The notes: a model not told the origin generated them from the letters alone. Counted from the stretch's first letter, positions 37,635 through 48,319 are shown. The stretch is 64,000 nucleotides of DNA from Psychrobacter sp. Pi2-1 (GCF_904846645.1 NZ_CAJHBO010000003.1:62001-126000), one strand, 5' to 3'. Numbers and translations: made by a program.

Positions 37635-38597
37635 TTGAATCCCAGTTTTATGATGGCGGCTATGATGACTTCTAAAAATTCTTGTCAGTTCAAATATCAA
37701 AAATCATTTTCTAAATTTTATAAGCAGTCGAGTATTAGTGCTGCCCAAACCGCTTTGCCAAAGCGTGCAGTGCTGTCGGCAGTATTTGGCGTCCTTGTAT
37801 TAAGTGGCTGTCAGACCACCCCGACTAATGATTTGCTAGGCAACTCTCCTTATCAAACATCTACGCGCGCTAGCAACGATCGAAATTTAGATCAGCAGGA
37901 AATCGCCCGTGTGCGTACCTCACTTGCCGCGCAATACATCCGAAAAAATGAGCTTGATACCGCGCAGCAGCAGCTCGAAAAAGCCTTTGCTGCCGATAGC
38001 CGTTATGCGCCAGCCTATGATATGATGGGCGTTTTGTTGCAGCAAGAAGGCAGCCGTATCAATCTAGCCAAAGCTGATGAGTACTTCAAAAAAGCAATCG
38101 CACTAGATAAAGACTTTGTACAAGCACACAATAATTATGGCGTGTATCTGTCACAGACAAAGCGCTATCGTGAAGCAGCAGAACAGTTTGAGATTGCAGG
38201 GGCGTCGCTAGGCTACGAAGGCCGTATTGGCGCGCTAGAAAACCTAGGCCGTACTTATCTGCAGTTAGGCGATAATAGTGCCGCTTCAAAAGCATTTTTA
38301 CGGGCACTCGATGGCAATCGTAATAGCATCATTGCTCATATCGAATTGGTAGATTTATTGCTCGACCAACAGCGTGTACCGCAGGCACAGAGATTGTATG
38401 ATGAGACACTGATATTGGTGCAGGGGCAAGGTATTAGCCCGCGCTTGCTCTTACAAGGTATCAAGCTTGCAGCAGCACAAAATAATATAACAACGCGCCA
38501 GCAATTGGCACAGCAGCTTTTATCCGCTTATCCGCTAAGTGATGAAGCAAAACAACTTAAGACTTGGCTTAACAATCCAGAGGCACCATGGAAATGA
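37635..38597 (+). CDS. pilW: Type IV pilus biogenesis lipoprotein PilF/PilW (TPR)
   Basis: Outer-membrane lipoprotein pilotin that helps the PilQ secretin assemble. The 320-residue frame has an unusually long N-terminal part before the lipobox LVLSGC (Cys at about residue 59), but no other ATG lies closer, so the true start could be one of the clustered Met codons at the beginning. After the signal come tandem TPR repeats: RTSLAAQYIRKNELDTAQQQ, YAPAYDMMGVLLQQEGSRIN, FVQAHNNYGVYLSQTKRYRE and IGALENLGRTYLQLGDNSAA. The end overlaps rodZ by 10 bases. In this gene block it precedes rodZ and ispG as in pseudomonads. Confidence 0.9.
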   Translation: MNPSFMMAAMMTSKNSCQFKYQKSFSKFYKQSSISAAQTALPKRAVLSAVFGVLVLSGCQTTPTNDLLGNSPYQTSTRASNDRNLDQQEIARVRTSLAAQYIRKNELDTAQQQLEKAFAADSRYAPAYDMMGVLLQQEGSRINLAKADEYFKKAIALDKDFVQAHNNYGVYLSQTKRYREAAEQFEIAGASLGYEGRIGALENLGRTYLQLGDNSAASKAFLRALDGNRNSIIAHIELVDLLLDQQRVPQAQRLYDETLILVQGQGISPRLLLQGIKLAAAQNNITTRQQLAQQLLSAYPLSDEAKQLKTWLNNPEAPWK

Positions 38598-39406
38598 TCA
38601 CCCCATCATCTAACACTCAATCTAACGCTCAGGGATCATTTGGTGCCGTGTTGCAGCAAGCCCGTAGAAATAAGCAAGTAACTTTAGACGCAGCCGCGGC
38701 TGAGCTGTTTATTCTAAAGCGTCATCTAGAAGCGCTAGAAAGCGAAAACTTCGCTGAGCTACCACAGGCTGCGTTTGCTCGTGGTTTTGCGATTAACTAT
38801 GCCAAATATCTGGGCTTAGATTCAGCAAAAATCGCTAGTAGCTTCGATGCCGCTTATCCCAATGAGCTAAAGGCCAAATCAGCCAGCAATATCGATACGC
38901 CACTGCGCCCAATGGGGACTTTGCAGCGTGATACTCACAACCGCATCCGCTTTAACCCGCTATTGATCATAGGCGTTATCGGATTGATTATCTTGGCGGT
39001 GTTCCTATTCCGTATGGTGAGTAACGCTAGCAAAGAAAACACCCAAGAGCCTGTATCAGCTGTTGAAGACATGTCAGCGATAGAGCAAGCCCAAGGTGCC
39101 GCCATCAATAGTGATGCAAGTGGCGTTGGTGCTTCTGGCTCTGCATTGAATCTAGGTGATGCTGCAGCAACGGCTAACCTAAACCTTGTATTGACAAGCG
39201 ACGCTGTGGTTAGTATCACGGATGCTTCTGGAAACAGTCTGATAAATGGTTCTCAGTCTGCAGGTAACTATGACTTGTCAGGTATGCCACCGTTTAATGT
39301 GCAAATTGATAATATCGATAATGTTAACTTGATGCTCAATCAACAACCAGTTGCGTTAGATACGTATGCAACAGATAAGCAAGCTACTTTTGAATTGACA
39401 CCATAG
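38588..39406 (+). CDS. rodZ: Cytoskeletal protein RodZ
   Basis: Links MreB to the cell-wall elongation machinery and helps keep rod or coccobacillary shape. The 272-residue protein has an N-terminal helix-turn-helix domain (about 17-85, with GAVLQQARRNKQVTLDAAAA, ILKRHLEALESENFAELPQA and FARGFAINYAKYLGL), a basic juxtamembrane segment, one membrane helix at about 125-142 (LLIIGVIGLIILAVFLF), and a periplasmic part with a C-terminal beta domain (DAVVSITDASGNSLING and YDLSGMPPFNVQI). It overlaps pilW by 10 bases. The start could be the ATG at 38588 or that at 38594. ispG follows after 158 bases. Confidence 0.92.
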   Translation: MEMITPSSNTQSNAQGSFGAVLQQARRNKQVTLDAAAAELFILKRHLEALESENFAELPQAAFARGFAINYAKYLGLDSAKIASSFDAAYPNELKAKSASNIDTPLRPMGTLQRDTHNRIRFNPLLIIGVIGLIILAVFLFRMVSNASKENTQEPVSAVEDMSAIEQAQGAAINSDASGVGASGSALNLGDAAATANLNLVLTSDAVVSITDASGNSLINGSQSAGNYDLSGMPPFNVQIDNIDNVNLMLNQQPVALDTYATDKQATFELTP

Positions 39407-39564
39407 TCAGTTGCATAAGCACCAAATTTGAATAAAGCACTCATATATTTGGATGAAGCAACCATGTGTTTGAATAAAGCGAATATGTGTTTGTCGATTT
39501 AGCTGGTTTATATTATATGTACAAAGGCCTAGGGCTTTTCTATTTTTGATTCAAGGATTTATGT

Positions 39565-40680
39565 ATGTCAATGCCATCGCCTATTAATCGTCGTCTGACC
39601 AAAAAAATCTATGTCGGTGATGTCGCGGTTGGTGGTGATGCACCAATTAGCGTACAGAGCATGACCAACACTGACACCTGTGATGTAGCAGCGACTGTTG
39701 CCCAAATCGAGCGTTGTGTCGAAGCAGGTGCTGATTTGATGCGCGTATCAACGCCAACAATGGATACTGTCAAAGCTTTTGGCGAAATTCGTAAACTGGT
39801 AAGCGTGCCTTTGATCGCTGATGTGCATTTTGATCATAAAATCGCTTTGGCAGTCGCTGAAGCGGGCGCTGACTGTTTACGTATCAATCCTGGTAACATT
39901 GGTAGCGATGCCAAAGTACGTGAAGTGGTCGCTTGTGCCAAATATCATAACATCCCGATTCGTATTGGCGTCAACGCTGGCTCTTTAGAAAAAGACATCC
40001 AGCGTAAGTATACTGAGCCAACTGGCGAGGCAATGCTAGAGTCGGCAATGCGCCATATTGATATTTTAGAGCGTCTTAATTTTGACCAATATAAAGTATC
40101 TGTCAAAGCCAGCAACGTGTTTTTGACATTGGATGCTTATCGTTTAATATCAGCGCAAATTGATAATCCATTACATTTGGGCGTGACGGAAGCGGGTGTC
40201 TACCGTACGGGCGCTGTTAAATCTGCTATTGCGCTAGGTGGATTATTGCTAGATGGTATTGGCGATACTATTCGTATCTCGTTAGCCGCTGAGCCTGAAG
40301 AAGAGATTAAGATTGGTTTTGATATTCTAAAATCGCTTAATATTCGCTCGAACGGCGTAAACTTTATCGCCTGTCCAAGCTGCTCGCGTCAAGAGTTTGA
40401 TGTAATTAAAGTAATGACAGCGTTAGAGTCGCGCTTAGAAGATATTCGTGAACCGATGAATCTATCTGTGATCGGCTGTAAGGTGAATGGTCCAGGGGAA
40501 GCAAAAGAGGCCGATATCGGTATCGTTGGTGCTGCCCCTCGATCACTGGTCTATCGTATGGGTGAAAAAAGCCACCTTATCGATACAGGTAATCTGGTTG
40601 ATGAAATAGAAGGTATGGTTCGCGCCCATGCAGAAGACTTGGCGAAAAAACGTGAAAATGAAATCATTCGCGTAAAATAA
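39565..40680 (+). CDS. ispG: 4-hydroxy-3-methylbut-2-enyl diphosphate synthase
   Basis: Iron-sulfur enzyme of the MEP isoprenoid pathway that reduces the cyclodiphosphate intermediate. At 371 residues it has the usual proteobacterial length. It shows the opening [64 protein letters not shown] and the [4Fe-4S] ligands in [13 protein letters not shown] and [16 protein letters not shown] (three Cys plus Glu, as in E. coli). AAGGA lies six or seven bases before the ATG. It sits between rodZ and hisS as in many gammaproteobacteria. Confidence 0.97.
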   Translation: MSMPSPINRRLTKKIYVGDVAVGGDAPISVQSMTNTDTCDVAATVAQIERCVEAGADLMRVSTPTMDTVKAFGEIRKLVSVPLIADVHFDHKIALAVAEAGADCLRINPGNIGSDAKVREVVACAKYHNIPIRIGVNAGSLEKDIQRKYTEPTGEAMLESAMRHIDILERLNFDQYKVSVKASNVFLTLDAYRLISAQIDNPLHLGVTEAGVYRTGAVKSAIALGGLLLDGIGDTIRISLAAEPEEEIKIGFDILKSLNIRSNGVNFIACPSCSRQEFDVIKVMTALESRLEDIREPMNLSVIGCKVNGPGEAKEADIGIVGAAPRSLVYRMGEKSHLIDTGNLVDEIEGMVRAHAEDLAKKRENEIIRVK

Positions 40681-40803
40681 GCCATAGAATAGATTAATAC
40701 TTTAGGCCATACCGTCGCAGTGTCAATTAGATACGACGCTTATTTGAATATATAGACAACAATAATAGAATACCTGTTAAACATTTAAGGATACGACCGT
40801 ACC

Positions 40804-42093
40804 ATGATCAAAGCTATCAAAGGTTTTAATGATATTTTGCCTGACCAATCAGCAAAGTGGCTGCATTTAGAAGCGATATTGGCTGATGTACTTGGTAGGT
40901 ACGGTTACGAGCATATTCGCTTGCCTATCGTTGAACAAACGGATCTTTTTGCTCGTGCTATTGGCGGCGCGACTGACATCGTCGAAAAAGAGATGTACAG
41001 CTTTACTGATAAATCTGAGCCACCAACACCGTTAGCGTTACGTCCTGAAGGAACGGCTGGAGCAGTACGCGCAGTTATCGAGCACAACTTGCTACGTGGG
41101 GACACGCCTAAGCTTTGGTATATCGGTCCGATGTTCCGCTACGAGCGTCCGCAAAAAGGCCGCTATCGCCAGTTTCATCAGTTAGGTGTCGAGAGCTTTG
41201 GTAGTGCATTACCAGATGCTGATGCTGAGCTGATTGCCATGACTCATCTGATGTGGAAAGAGCTAGGCCTCAACAATGAGATGCGTTTGCAACTAAACAG
41301 TTTGGGTGAGCTGGATGAGCGCTATGCTTATCGCGAAGCATTGGTTACCTATTTAACTGATAAAAAAGACCAGCTAGACGAAGACAGCAAACGTCGTCTA
41401 ACGACTAATCCTTTACGTATCTTGGATAGTAAAGAGGCGAGCACGCAAGCAGTATTGGCAGATGCGCCAAAGCTTGCTGACTTCTTGGGTGAAGAGAGTG
41501 TGGCACATTTTGAGCAGGTCAAAGCCTATCTGACTGCGCTTAATATCGATTTTGAAATCAATCCGCACTTAGTACGTGGCCTTGATTATTACAATAAAAC
41601 GGTATTTGAGTGGGTAACGGATAAGCTTGGAAGCCAGGCTACCGTTTGTGCGGGTGGTCGTTATGACGGGTTAGTAGGACAATTAAAATCAATCGGTACA
41701 GATGGTAGTAAACCAGTAAAATCTGAGCCTGGTGTTGGTTTTGCAATGGGGCTTGAGCGTTTATTGCTATTGATAGAAGCGGTTGCGCCGATTGCTGATA
41801 TACCTGCTTGTGATGTATTCGTTGTGGCCCATCCTGAGGTATATAGTGCTGGTATAAGCTATGCACAGAACTTACGTCACAGTCGTCCAGATGTACGAGT
41901 AAAGATGGCCAGTGCCACGAGTCTAAAAGCGCAAATGAAGAAGGCAGACAAGTCAGGCGCGGCATTGACAGTCATCATCGCACAGCAAGAGCTGGATGAT
42001 AATACGATTAGTATTAAAGATATGCAGACAGGTGAGCAAAAGACGGTCGCCCAAGATTGGTTATCAAATAAAGATAACTTTTCTCGTCGCTAA
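40804..42093 (+). CDS. hisS: Histidyl-tRNA synthetase
   Basis: Class II aminoacyl-tRNA synthetase charging tRNA-His. The 429-residue protein carries [20 protein letters not shown], class II motif 2 with [39 protein letters not shown], the His-specific [15 protein letters not shown] and [12 protein letters not shown], and motif 3 in [12 protein letters not shown]; a C-terminal anticodon-binding domain follows ([20 protein letters not shown] onward). AAGGA lies about nine bases before the ATG. The adjacent hisZ-like paralogue at 32144 lacks synthetase activity and should not be confused with this gene. Confidence 0.97.
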   Translation: MIKAIKGFNDILPDQSAKWLHLEAILADVLGRYGYEHIRLPIVEQTDLFARAIGGATDIVEKEMYSFTDKSEPPTPLALRPEGTAGAVRAVIEHNLLRGDTPKLWYIGPMFRYERPQKGRYRQFHQLGVESFGSALPDADAELIAMTHLMWKELGLNNEMRLQLNSLGELDERYAYREALVTYLTDKKDQLDEDSKRRLTTNPLRILDSKEASTQAVLADAPKLADFLGEESVAHFEQVKAYLTALNIDFEINPHLVRGLDYYNKTVFEWVTDKLGSQATVCAGGRYDGLVGQLKSIGTDGSKPVKSEPGVGFAMGLERLLLLIEAVAPIADIPACDVFVVAHPEVYSAGISYAQNLRHSRPDVRVKMASATSLKAQMKKADKSGAALTVIIAQQELDDNTISIKDMQTGEQKTVAQDWLSNKDNFSRR

Positions 42094-42162
42094 TCGACTT
42101 TGACTAATCAGATTTGTTTGTCGCACTAGCAATTTAATGTAAATTTTATCAGGTAAATATAT

Positions 42163-42957
42163 ATGGCTCTGACACCTAATTCGCCGAATGCAGATAACTC
42201 CATGCAAGCGCTAAAGCAATATGGTAGTTATATCGTCACTGCGATTTTGTTAGCACTGGCCGCTTACTTTGGTTGGACGTACTGGCAAAACAACCATGCG
42301 CGAGTAGATACCGTCGCCGCCGATCAATATGCTGATATTCAGCAGCTAAACGAAGAGGTCAAACTGGCCTCGCAAAACCCAGATTTGGAGGCAGAGGCTC
42401 AAGAAGCACTTACCCAAAGTCGTAGCCAACTAGACAAAGATATTGATACTTTGGTCAGTACGCATGGTGAGTCGGTTTATGCATGGCAAGCGCTAATGAT
42501 AAAAGCACGTCAACAAGTAGACAATGATGACTTTTCAGCAGCGACTGAGACATTCAAAAAAGCATTGGCCATTGATTTGGGTGATGCTGGTCTAGAAGCG
42601 ATTACTCGTTTACGCTATGCAAAAACGTTATTGGCCGCAGGTGATACAGATGCTGCACTATCAGAAGCAAACAATGATATGCCAAGCTCGTTTGAAGCAA
42701 GTCAGCAGGAGCTACTAGGGGATATTTACTTAGCGCAAGACAATAAAGACTCAGCGATTAAATCTTATAGCAATGCGTGGGAGCTATTACGTAGCCGTCA
42801 AGAAACGCGTGCAGTATTGGCGTTAAAGATGGAAAGTTTAGGTATCACGGCTGAGCCGATTGCTGAGCAAACCAGTCTTATTCAAGAGCCATCTGCTCCT
42901 GAGCCATCGCTAGTGATGGATACCTCGAATGAAGTCGCTGTCGAAGCAGGGCAGTAA
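42163..42957 (+). CDS. yfgM: YfgM-type ancillary SecYEG translocon subunit (tetratricopeptide)
   Basis: A 264-residue inner-membrane protein with a short cytoplasmic start (about 22 residues ending in KQYGSY), one membrane helix (about 23-43, IVTAILLALAAYFGWTYW) and a periplasmic helical repeat domain. In E. coli YfgM works with PpiD at the translocon and influences the Rcs response. Repeat-like stretches are VYAWQALMIKARQQVDNDDF, ATETFKKALAIDLG and ELLGDIYLAQDNKDSAIKSY. The last 30 residues are acidic. It lies between hisS and bamB, its conserved place in gammaproteobacteria, which supports the name. Confidence 0.88.
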   Translation: MALTPNSPNADNSMQALKQYGSYIVTAILLALAAYFGWTYWQNNHARVDTVAADQYADIQQLNEEVKLASQNPDLEAEAQEALTQSRSQLDKDIDTLVSTHGESVYAWQALMIKARQQVDNDDFSAATETFKKALAIDLGDAGLEAITRLRYAKTLLAAGDTDAALSEANNDMPSSFEASQQELLGDIYLAQDNKDSAIKSYSNAWELLRSRQETRAVLALKMESLGITAEPIAEQTSLIQEPSAPEPSLVMDTSNEVAVEAGQ

Positions 42958-43103
42958 TTCAGTAGGCTAGATATTAAGTCAGTAGTATAGTATTGAGAGT
43001 TGGTAATCAGCCAAAGCTCTTTTTTAATATAACCTAATGATTACTAATTTGCCGTTGGCCAATTTACCAATTAATAATAATTTATCTGTAGTGAGAACAT
43101 ACA

Positions 43104-44312
43104 ATGACTCAATCTATTCGCTCTAGCAAAATGTTAAACACCAAGACTATCAAAAAGACAGTCATGCATGTGGCCGTACTGGCAGTAATGAGCACGGCAG
43201 TGATTGGATGTAATCGCGGTATTAAGCCGGTCGTTAATGATCCGGTAAAATTGGTACAAATCGCTCAGCCGATTAGCGTACTACAACCCGTATTTAGTAC
43301 CGATGTTGGCAACAAAAAAGCCAGCAAAAAAGATCCGCTAGATTTGCAAGTTGGCTATGCTAATGGTCAAATCGTTACGGCCTCACGCGGTGGTGAGCTG
43401 TCAGGGTTTAATAGTGCAGGCGAGCGTGTATGGTCCATCAATGTTGACGATCAAATCACCGGCGGTGTTGCATTGGATGCATTGAGCCAGACAGCTATTG
43501 TTAGTACTCGTGGTGGCAAGGTCATGGCGTTTGATAGCACGACTGGTGCAAAACGTTGGCAGCAGCAGTTGTCAGGTTCGGTGTTGACACCAGCACTGAT
43601 TACTAATAATCGTGTGGTATTGTCAGCGAATGATGGTTTCTTACATGGTCTGTCGCTGCAAACTGGACAGTCAGTATGGCAGTTCGCAACTCAAGTACCT
43701 GCTATCAGCGTTCGCGGTAGCGCTGCGCCAACTTTATTAGACAATGAGACGGCACTTTTGGCGACAGCTGATGGTCGTTTGCATGCAATTACTGTTGATA
43801 ACGGTCTTCCGCTATGGTCAAGACGTGTTGGCGTAGGTGCTGGTAGTAGTGAAGTTGAACGCATGAGCGATGTCGATGGCAAACCTATCGTAGATAAAAA
43901 TCAGTTGTTTGCGATCAGCTATAGTGGTCAGCTATTAGGTATTGATTTGGCCTCGCGTCAGGTGATGTTCGTCAATGAAATTGCGAGTCTCAAATCACTG
44001 GCAGTAAATACTCAGCAAGTCATCGCTACCAGTCTAGATGGCAAAGTAGTTGCTTATGATCGCAACAGTGGCGAGACACTATGGGAAAGCGACGAATTGG
44101 CTTATCGTGATCTCACCAATCCTGTGATGATCGGCAACTATATTGCCATTGGTGACTTTGATGGCGTAGTGCATTTGTTTGATCCTGCTACGGGTAGCAT
44201 CGTTAGTCGTGTAGAGACAAAAGGTGCGTTGACCAACTTGCAAGTCCAAGGTAGCCGATTAATGACTCAAAGTACGTCAGGACAAGTTGCTATCTGGCAA
44301 CTAGTTCGCTAA
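43104..44312 (+). CDS. bamB: Outer membrane protein assembly lipoprotein BamB
   Basis: Beta-propeller lipoprotein of the BAM complex, helping BamA insert outer-membrane proteins. The 402-residue precursor has a lipobox ending VIGC with Cys36; an internal ATG at 43131 would give a shorter and more usual signal peptide. The mature part consists of PQQ-like repeats: VGYANGQIVTASRGGELSGF, AIVSTRGGKVMAFDSTTGAK, VVLSANDGFLHGLSLQTGQS, LLATADGRLHAITVDNGLPL and YIAIGDFDGVVHLFDPATGS. These build the eight-bladed propeller. It follows yfgM and precedes der. A hairpin follows at 44406-44427. Confidence 0.94.
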   Translation: MTQSIRSSKMLNTKTIKKTVMHVAVLAVMSTAVIGCNRGIKPVVNDPVKLVQIAQPISVLQPVFSTDVGNKKASKKDPLDLQVGYANGQIVTASRGGELSGFNSAGERVWSINVDDQITGGVALDALSQTAIVSTRGGKVMAFDSTTGAKRWQQQLSGSVLTPALITNNRVVLSANDGFLHGLSLQTGQSVWQFATQVPAISVRGSAAPTLLDNETALLATADGRLHAITVDNGLPLWSRRVGVGAGSSEVERMSDVDGKPIVDKNQLFAISYSGQLLGIDLASRQVMFVNEIASLKSLAVNTQQVIATSLDGKVVAYDRNSGETLWESDELAYRDLTNPVMIGNYIAIGDFDGVVHLFDPATGSIVSRVETKGALTNLQVQGSRLMTQSTSGQVAIWQLVR

Positions 44313-44705
44313 TAACTATATAGATAGGTGCTTATAGATAATTAACGAAGTGTAATATTTCACTATAGCCCTTAAGCCTATTCTTGATTATCATTTATAA
44401 AACACAAACGCTGCTTAGTCAGCGTTTAGTGCCTTGTGTAAATTGCTTGTTTAAACACAGGCTTTCGCGTACTCTATGCGACCGATGTGCTATCCATATA
44501 TACTACTTATTTATGTATAATAGGTATAATGAATCCATCCTATATACTATTTTTAATCGTAAAATAGCCATCTATTATTTTTGCTATTGTTCTATCATTC
44601 ATTTTAATTCACGGTCAATTGCAGCATATCTATTACTATTGTTATGTCACTGGTTATAAGAATAACTGTACTGCCCGTCATTGTGCCTTTCACTGAGAGT
44701 AACCC
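44313..44705. other. Intergenic region between bamB and der
   Basis: 393 bases, very AT-rich. A hairpin AAACGCTG/CAGCGTTT (44406-44413 and 44420-44427, 6-base loop) lies 94 bases after bamB and could be a weak terminator, although the T-run is only three bases. An open frame at 44384-44659 has unusual composition and no ribosome binding site, so I do not call a gene. Confidence 0.5.
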
Positions 44706-46127
44706 ATGAGTATCAAGCCTGTGGTCGCCTTAATTGGTCGTCCAAACGTCGGTAAATCCACCTTATTTAATCAGTTCACAAAAAGTCGGCAGGCATTGGT
44801 CGCTGACCTTTCAGGATTGACTCGTGACCGTCAGTACGGTGATGCAACTTATGAAGACAAATCCTTTATCGTTGTAGATACGGGTGGTATCGGTGAAGCT
44901 GATGACGGTAGCGGTAATATCGATGACTATATGTCTGAGCAGTCGCATACAGCAATCCATGAAGCAGACATCATCGTATTTGTCGTTGACGCTCGTGCCG
45001 GTATGATTGGCGCTGATGCTGAAATTGGTAAGTTTTTGCATACGTTAGGCAAGCCTGTCTATGTTGTTGCCAATAAAGTCGATGGCGTACATGATGCAGC
45101 ACCTGCCGAGTTTTATGCACTAGGCTTGGGTGAGCCATATCCGATGGCAGCCAGTCATGGTCGCGGTGTAGGCAATTTGCTTGAAGTGCTAACGGCTGAT
45201 ATGCCTGAGCAAGAAAACATAGTAGAGCCAAGAGGCTTAAAGCTTGCCATTATTGGTCGTCCAAACGTGGGTAAATCGACGCTCGTAAACCGCCTGCTTG
45301 GCGAAGACCGAGTCGTAGTATTCGATATGCCAGGCACGACGCGTGATAGTATTTATATTCCTTATCAGCGTGAAGGTCGCGACTATGTTTTGATCGACAC
45401 TGCTGGTGTACGTCGCCGCGGTAAAATCGATGAAAAGGTAGAAAAATTCTCTGTCATCAAGACTTTGCAGGCGATTGAAGATTCTAACGTAACCGTGATT
45501 GTTATTGATGCTCACGAAGGTATCGTGGATCAAGATTTGCATATGATTGGTTATGCGCTTGACGCTGGACGTGCGTTAGTCGTTGCGATCAACAAGTGGG
45601 ATGGTCTAACGCAAGATCAAAGAGACTATATCAAGCTTGAAATGGATCGCCGTTTTAGCTTTATTCCTTATGTAAAAATACATTTGATTTCAGCACTGCA
45701 TGGTACAGGCGTTGGCAATTTATATCCGTCTATCTTGCGTGCCTATAAATCTTCGATGTTTGAAGTATCGACCAACCGTTTGACTCAGATTCTGCAAGAT
45801 GCGGTAACGGCCAATCCGCCACCAACCGTTGCTGGTCGTCGTATCAAGTTACGTTATGCGCATATTGGTGGCCACAATCCACCCGTTATTGTTATTCATG
45901 GTAACCAAACCAGTGCGCTTCCTAAGAGCTATCAGCGTTATCTAGAAAATCAATTCCGTCAAGTGTTTAAGCTAGAAGGCACACCGCTTAACGTTATCTT
46001 GAAGCAAAACGATAACCCATATGCGAACAAGAGTGACACACCGACTAAGGCAAAAGCTCAGCAATTGCGTCAACGTGAGCGTAATAGATCACAGAAATTT
46101 ACTACCAAAGATAAAAAGCCTCGTTAA
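44706..46127 (+). CDS. der: Ribosome biogenesis GTPase Der (EngA)
   Basis: Essential GTPase for 50S subunit maturation with two G domains. The 473-residue protein has Walker A motifs GRPNVGKST in both domains (about residues 11-19 and 183-191), G3 motifs DTGGIG and DTAGVR, G4 motifs NKVD and NKWD, and a C-terminal KH-like domain ([40 protein letters not shown]). The last 35 residues are rich in Lys, Arg and Gln, as in Der proteins of this group. GAGAG lies nine bases before the ATG. It ends the conserved gene block and is followed by a heptamer repeat and a terminator. Confidence 0.97.
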   Translation: MSIKPVVALIGRPNVGKSTLFNQFTKSRQALVADLSGLTRDRQYGDATYEDKSFIVVDTGGIGEADDGSGNIDDYMSEQSHTAIHEADIIVFVVDARAGMIGADAEIGKFLHTLGKPVYVVANKVDGVHDAAPAEFYALGLGEPYPMAASHGRGVGNLLEVLTADMPEQENIVEPRGLKLAIIGRPNVGKSTLVNRLLGEDRVVVFDMPGTTRDSIYIPYQREGRDYVLIDTAGVRRRGKIDEKVEKFSVIKTLQAIEDSNVTVIVIDAHEGIVDQDLHMIGYALDAGRALVVAINKWDGLTQDQRDYIKLEMDRRFSFIPYVKIHLISALHGTGVGNLYPSILRAYKSSMFEVSTNRLTQILQDAVTANPPPTVAGRRIKLRYAHIGGHNPPVIVIHGNQTSALPKSYQRYLENQFRQVFKLEGTPLNVILKQNDNPYANKSDTPTKAKAQQLRQRERNRSQKFTTKDKKPR

Positions 46128-46136
46128 TTCTCGTAT

Positions 46137-46184
46137 TTTATGCTTTATGCTTTATGCTTTATGCTTTATAGCTTTAGCTTTATG
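46137..46184. repeat. Short tandem repeat of TTTATGC
   Basis: Four exact copies of the heptamer TTTATGC (46137-46164) followed by three degenerate units, TTTATAGC, TTTAGC and TTTATG. It starts 9 bases after the der stop and lies immediately before its terminator. Such repeats can vary in copy number by slippage. Confidence 0.9.
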
Positions 46185-46187
46185 ATT

Positions 46188-46223
46188 AATGTCATCGCGT
46201 TCGATAGCGCGATGACATTTTTC
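46188..46223 (+). terminator. Intrinsic terminator of der
   Basis: A perfect 12-bp stem AATGTCATCGCG/CGCGATGACATT with an 8-base loop, followed by TTTCTATT. It ends the der transcript, about 60 bases after the stop codon. Confidence 0.88.
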
Positions 46224-46354
46224 TATTAATACGCTATAGTTTGGGCTTATAAATAGTTATCTGAATGCTTTAAAAATACTCAAATGTTTTACTTATCACA
46301 TCTTTAAAATACCTGTACTATAAATGAAAGCTGCACGCGACTCAGTAGAGTGAT

Positions 46355-48319
46355 ATGAACAACCGTTCGTCTCAAACCATTCCCGTACTTATCTGGCGTT
46401 CTGTCATACAAGCCGCTGTTTTGGCAGTATTGGCAGGTTTTTTATTGCCTTTTATTTATGGTTTAGTGCATCACTATCAAGAAAAAGAACAGCATATTCA
46501 ACAATTGGCATCGCTATTAACGACTAGTGCATCGACTGCAGATGGCGCAGATATCGTGGCTGAACAAGTGAATATCTTGTTAGAAAATGAGCCGACTATC
46601 CAGAGTATTGTTTTCTATTCAACCTCTGAGCCAATTGAGGATATAGACCAGTCGCTTGCTGATTGGAAAAATGCTTTATTTGCGCACACGGTCAGTTTCA
46701 ACTATCCAGTGATTAGTAAAGACCTTAATGCCAATAGTGCCACGTCCAATGAGTCTGATTCCAATCAACAGTTAGCACTGACTTTATCAAACATTATGAG
46801 CGAATCGTCAGTGCCAGATGAGACGACTGATACAGCTACCGAAAATAGCACATTGATTGGTTATATCAATATTACGATGGACGTAGAGTTGCTACGTTTA
46901 CATTGGTTCCAAAATATCCTGTGGTTATGGCTAACAACAGTAGTAATGATTGTTATATTTGCCTTATACATTTTTAGAAAGCTGAATTGGCCAGTTAAAG
47001 ATATTGAAGTGTTAACTGATGTTTGTGACATTGTCATAGACAACGCAAATCTAGAGCAACTGCCAGTCATTCCGCAACAATTTAACTTCCAAGAACTGAC
47101 TCATATCAAGAAAGCATTAATTGTGCTATTTAATCGTTTACAAGAAGCGAGGCAAGGTTATGAAACCCTTGCGGCCTTTGAACAGCAGTTACACAATAAA
47201 GATGTGTCACTTGATGTGCAATTGCATAATTTTCAAAGCATGATTTCTCATGAGTTAAAAACGTCATTGAATGCAATTGTAGGTGGTTTACAACTATTGG
47301 ATCATGAGGCGCTCAACAGAGAGCAAAAAGACGCGGTAGAGATTATCAGTAGTGGTAGTGATAAATTGGTATTGTCGTTAGATCATATTATACAGTTGAA
47401 CCAGATCCAAAAAGGCCAGATAAGAATTCATAAAAATGAGTTTAACCCATTACAGTTAATCGCTGACCTGTTAGTTAAGTTTGAAAATACAGCTACGCAA
47501 AAAGGGCTAGAGCTGATTAGTAATATTCATCATATAGACTATAGCCTATACGGTGATTCAGAAAAAATACATCAGATACTATCGATACTACTCAATAATG
47601 CGATTAAGTTCACGCCTGTTGGAAAAGTTACGATTACGTCGCAACTGACACATTTTAATAAGAGTAATCGCTGGCAGATTAGCGTGAAAGATACCGGTAT
47701 TGGTATCGATAATGAGCACCTAGACGATATATTTAACCCGTTCTTTCAGGTGGATTCGTCGCAAACTCGCCAGTATGAAGGCTCAGGGGTTGGCTTACCT
47801 ATCGTTAGACAAATGGCACAGCTTATGGGTGCTACTATAGATGTTGATAGTGTGCTTGGTGTAGGTACGCAGTTTACGCTGACCATAGCGATGCCCAATC
47901 AACAGCAATCAAAACAGCAGCGCTTATTGTCTGGCCTAACGATTATTTATTATTACTATCATGAGACAGGCTCCTTGTTAGAGGAACTGGAATACCTAGG
48001 CGCTACGATTATTTGTCGCCAAGGTAACCAACTCGTCATAGAGGAGATGCGTAAGCAGAAAGTTGACATGGTGATGTTTGCTGAAGATGTCTTCCCAGAA
48101 ACAGCTGAGATACTAGCCAAACGCATTCGTCAGTATGAAAGCGATGAGGGTAGTAAGAGCGAGCATCGTGCGTTATTGGTATATTGGTATCCGCAGCATC
48201 GGGCGCGCTATGTAGACAGTTTTGAGTATGGTTTAAAAGCAGCTGGCGTTGACTATTGTCATATTGCTACTTATAAAGACAAAGCGTTAAGCGACTTATT
48301 AAAACAATGGTTGGTTTAG
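46355..48319 (+). CDS. Orphan membrane sensor histidine kinase with degenerate receiver-like C-terminus
   Basis: A 654-residue two-component kinase. Two membrane helices (about 17-39 and 186-207) flank a periplasmic sensor of about 145 residues; a linker follows, then the HisKA domain with phospho-acceptor His299 in SMISHELKTSLNAIVG. The ATPase domain has the N box (LLNNAIKFT, 412-420), G1 (KDTGIGID), F box (NPFFQVD) and G2 (GSGVGLPIV). Residues about 526-654 resemble a receiver domain, but the phosphorylation position near residue 576 is Ala (VDMVMFAEDV), so it is probably inactive as a phospho-acceptor. No response regulator gene lies nearby. The signal and partner are unknown. The layout recalls BarA/GacS-type hybrids, without the usual Hpt module. 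Confidence 0.85.
   Translation: MNNRSSQTIPVLIWRSVIQAAVLAVLAGFLLPFIYGLVHHYQEKEQHIQQLASLLTTSASTADGADIVAEQVNILLENEPTIQSIVFYSTSEPIEDIDQSLADWKNALFAHTVSFNYPVISKDLNANSATSNESDSNQQLALTLSNIMSESSVPDETTDTATENSTLIGYINITMDVELLRLHWFQNILWLWLTTVVMIVIFALYIFRKLNWPVKDIEVLTDVCDIVIDNANLEQLPVIPQQFNFQELTHIKKALIVLFNRLQEARQGYETLAAFEQQLHNKDVSLDVQLHNFQSMISHELKTSLNAIVGGLQLLDHEALNREQKDAVEIISSGSDKLVLSLDHIIQLNQIQKGQIRIHKNEFNPLQLIADLLVKFENTATQKGLELISNIHHIDYSLYGDSEKIHQILSILLNNAIKFTPVGKVTITSQLTHFNKSNRWQISVKDTGIGIDNEHLDDIFNPFFQVDSSQTRQYEGSGVGLPIVRQMAQLMGATIDVDSVLGVGTQFTLTIAMPNQQQSKQQRLLSGLTIIYYYYHETGSLLEELEYLGATIICRQGNQLVIEEMRKQKVDMVMFAEDVFPETAEILAKRIRQYESDEGSKSEHRALLVYWYPQHRARYVDSFEYGLKAAGVDYCHIATYKDKALSDLLKQWLV

Noticed and set aside
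44384..44659. Open frame of 91 codons between bamB and der
   Set aside because: No ribosome binding site, a product rich in Tyr, Cys and Ile as expected of AT-rich non-coding DNA, and an internal hairpin.
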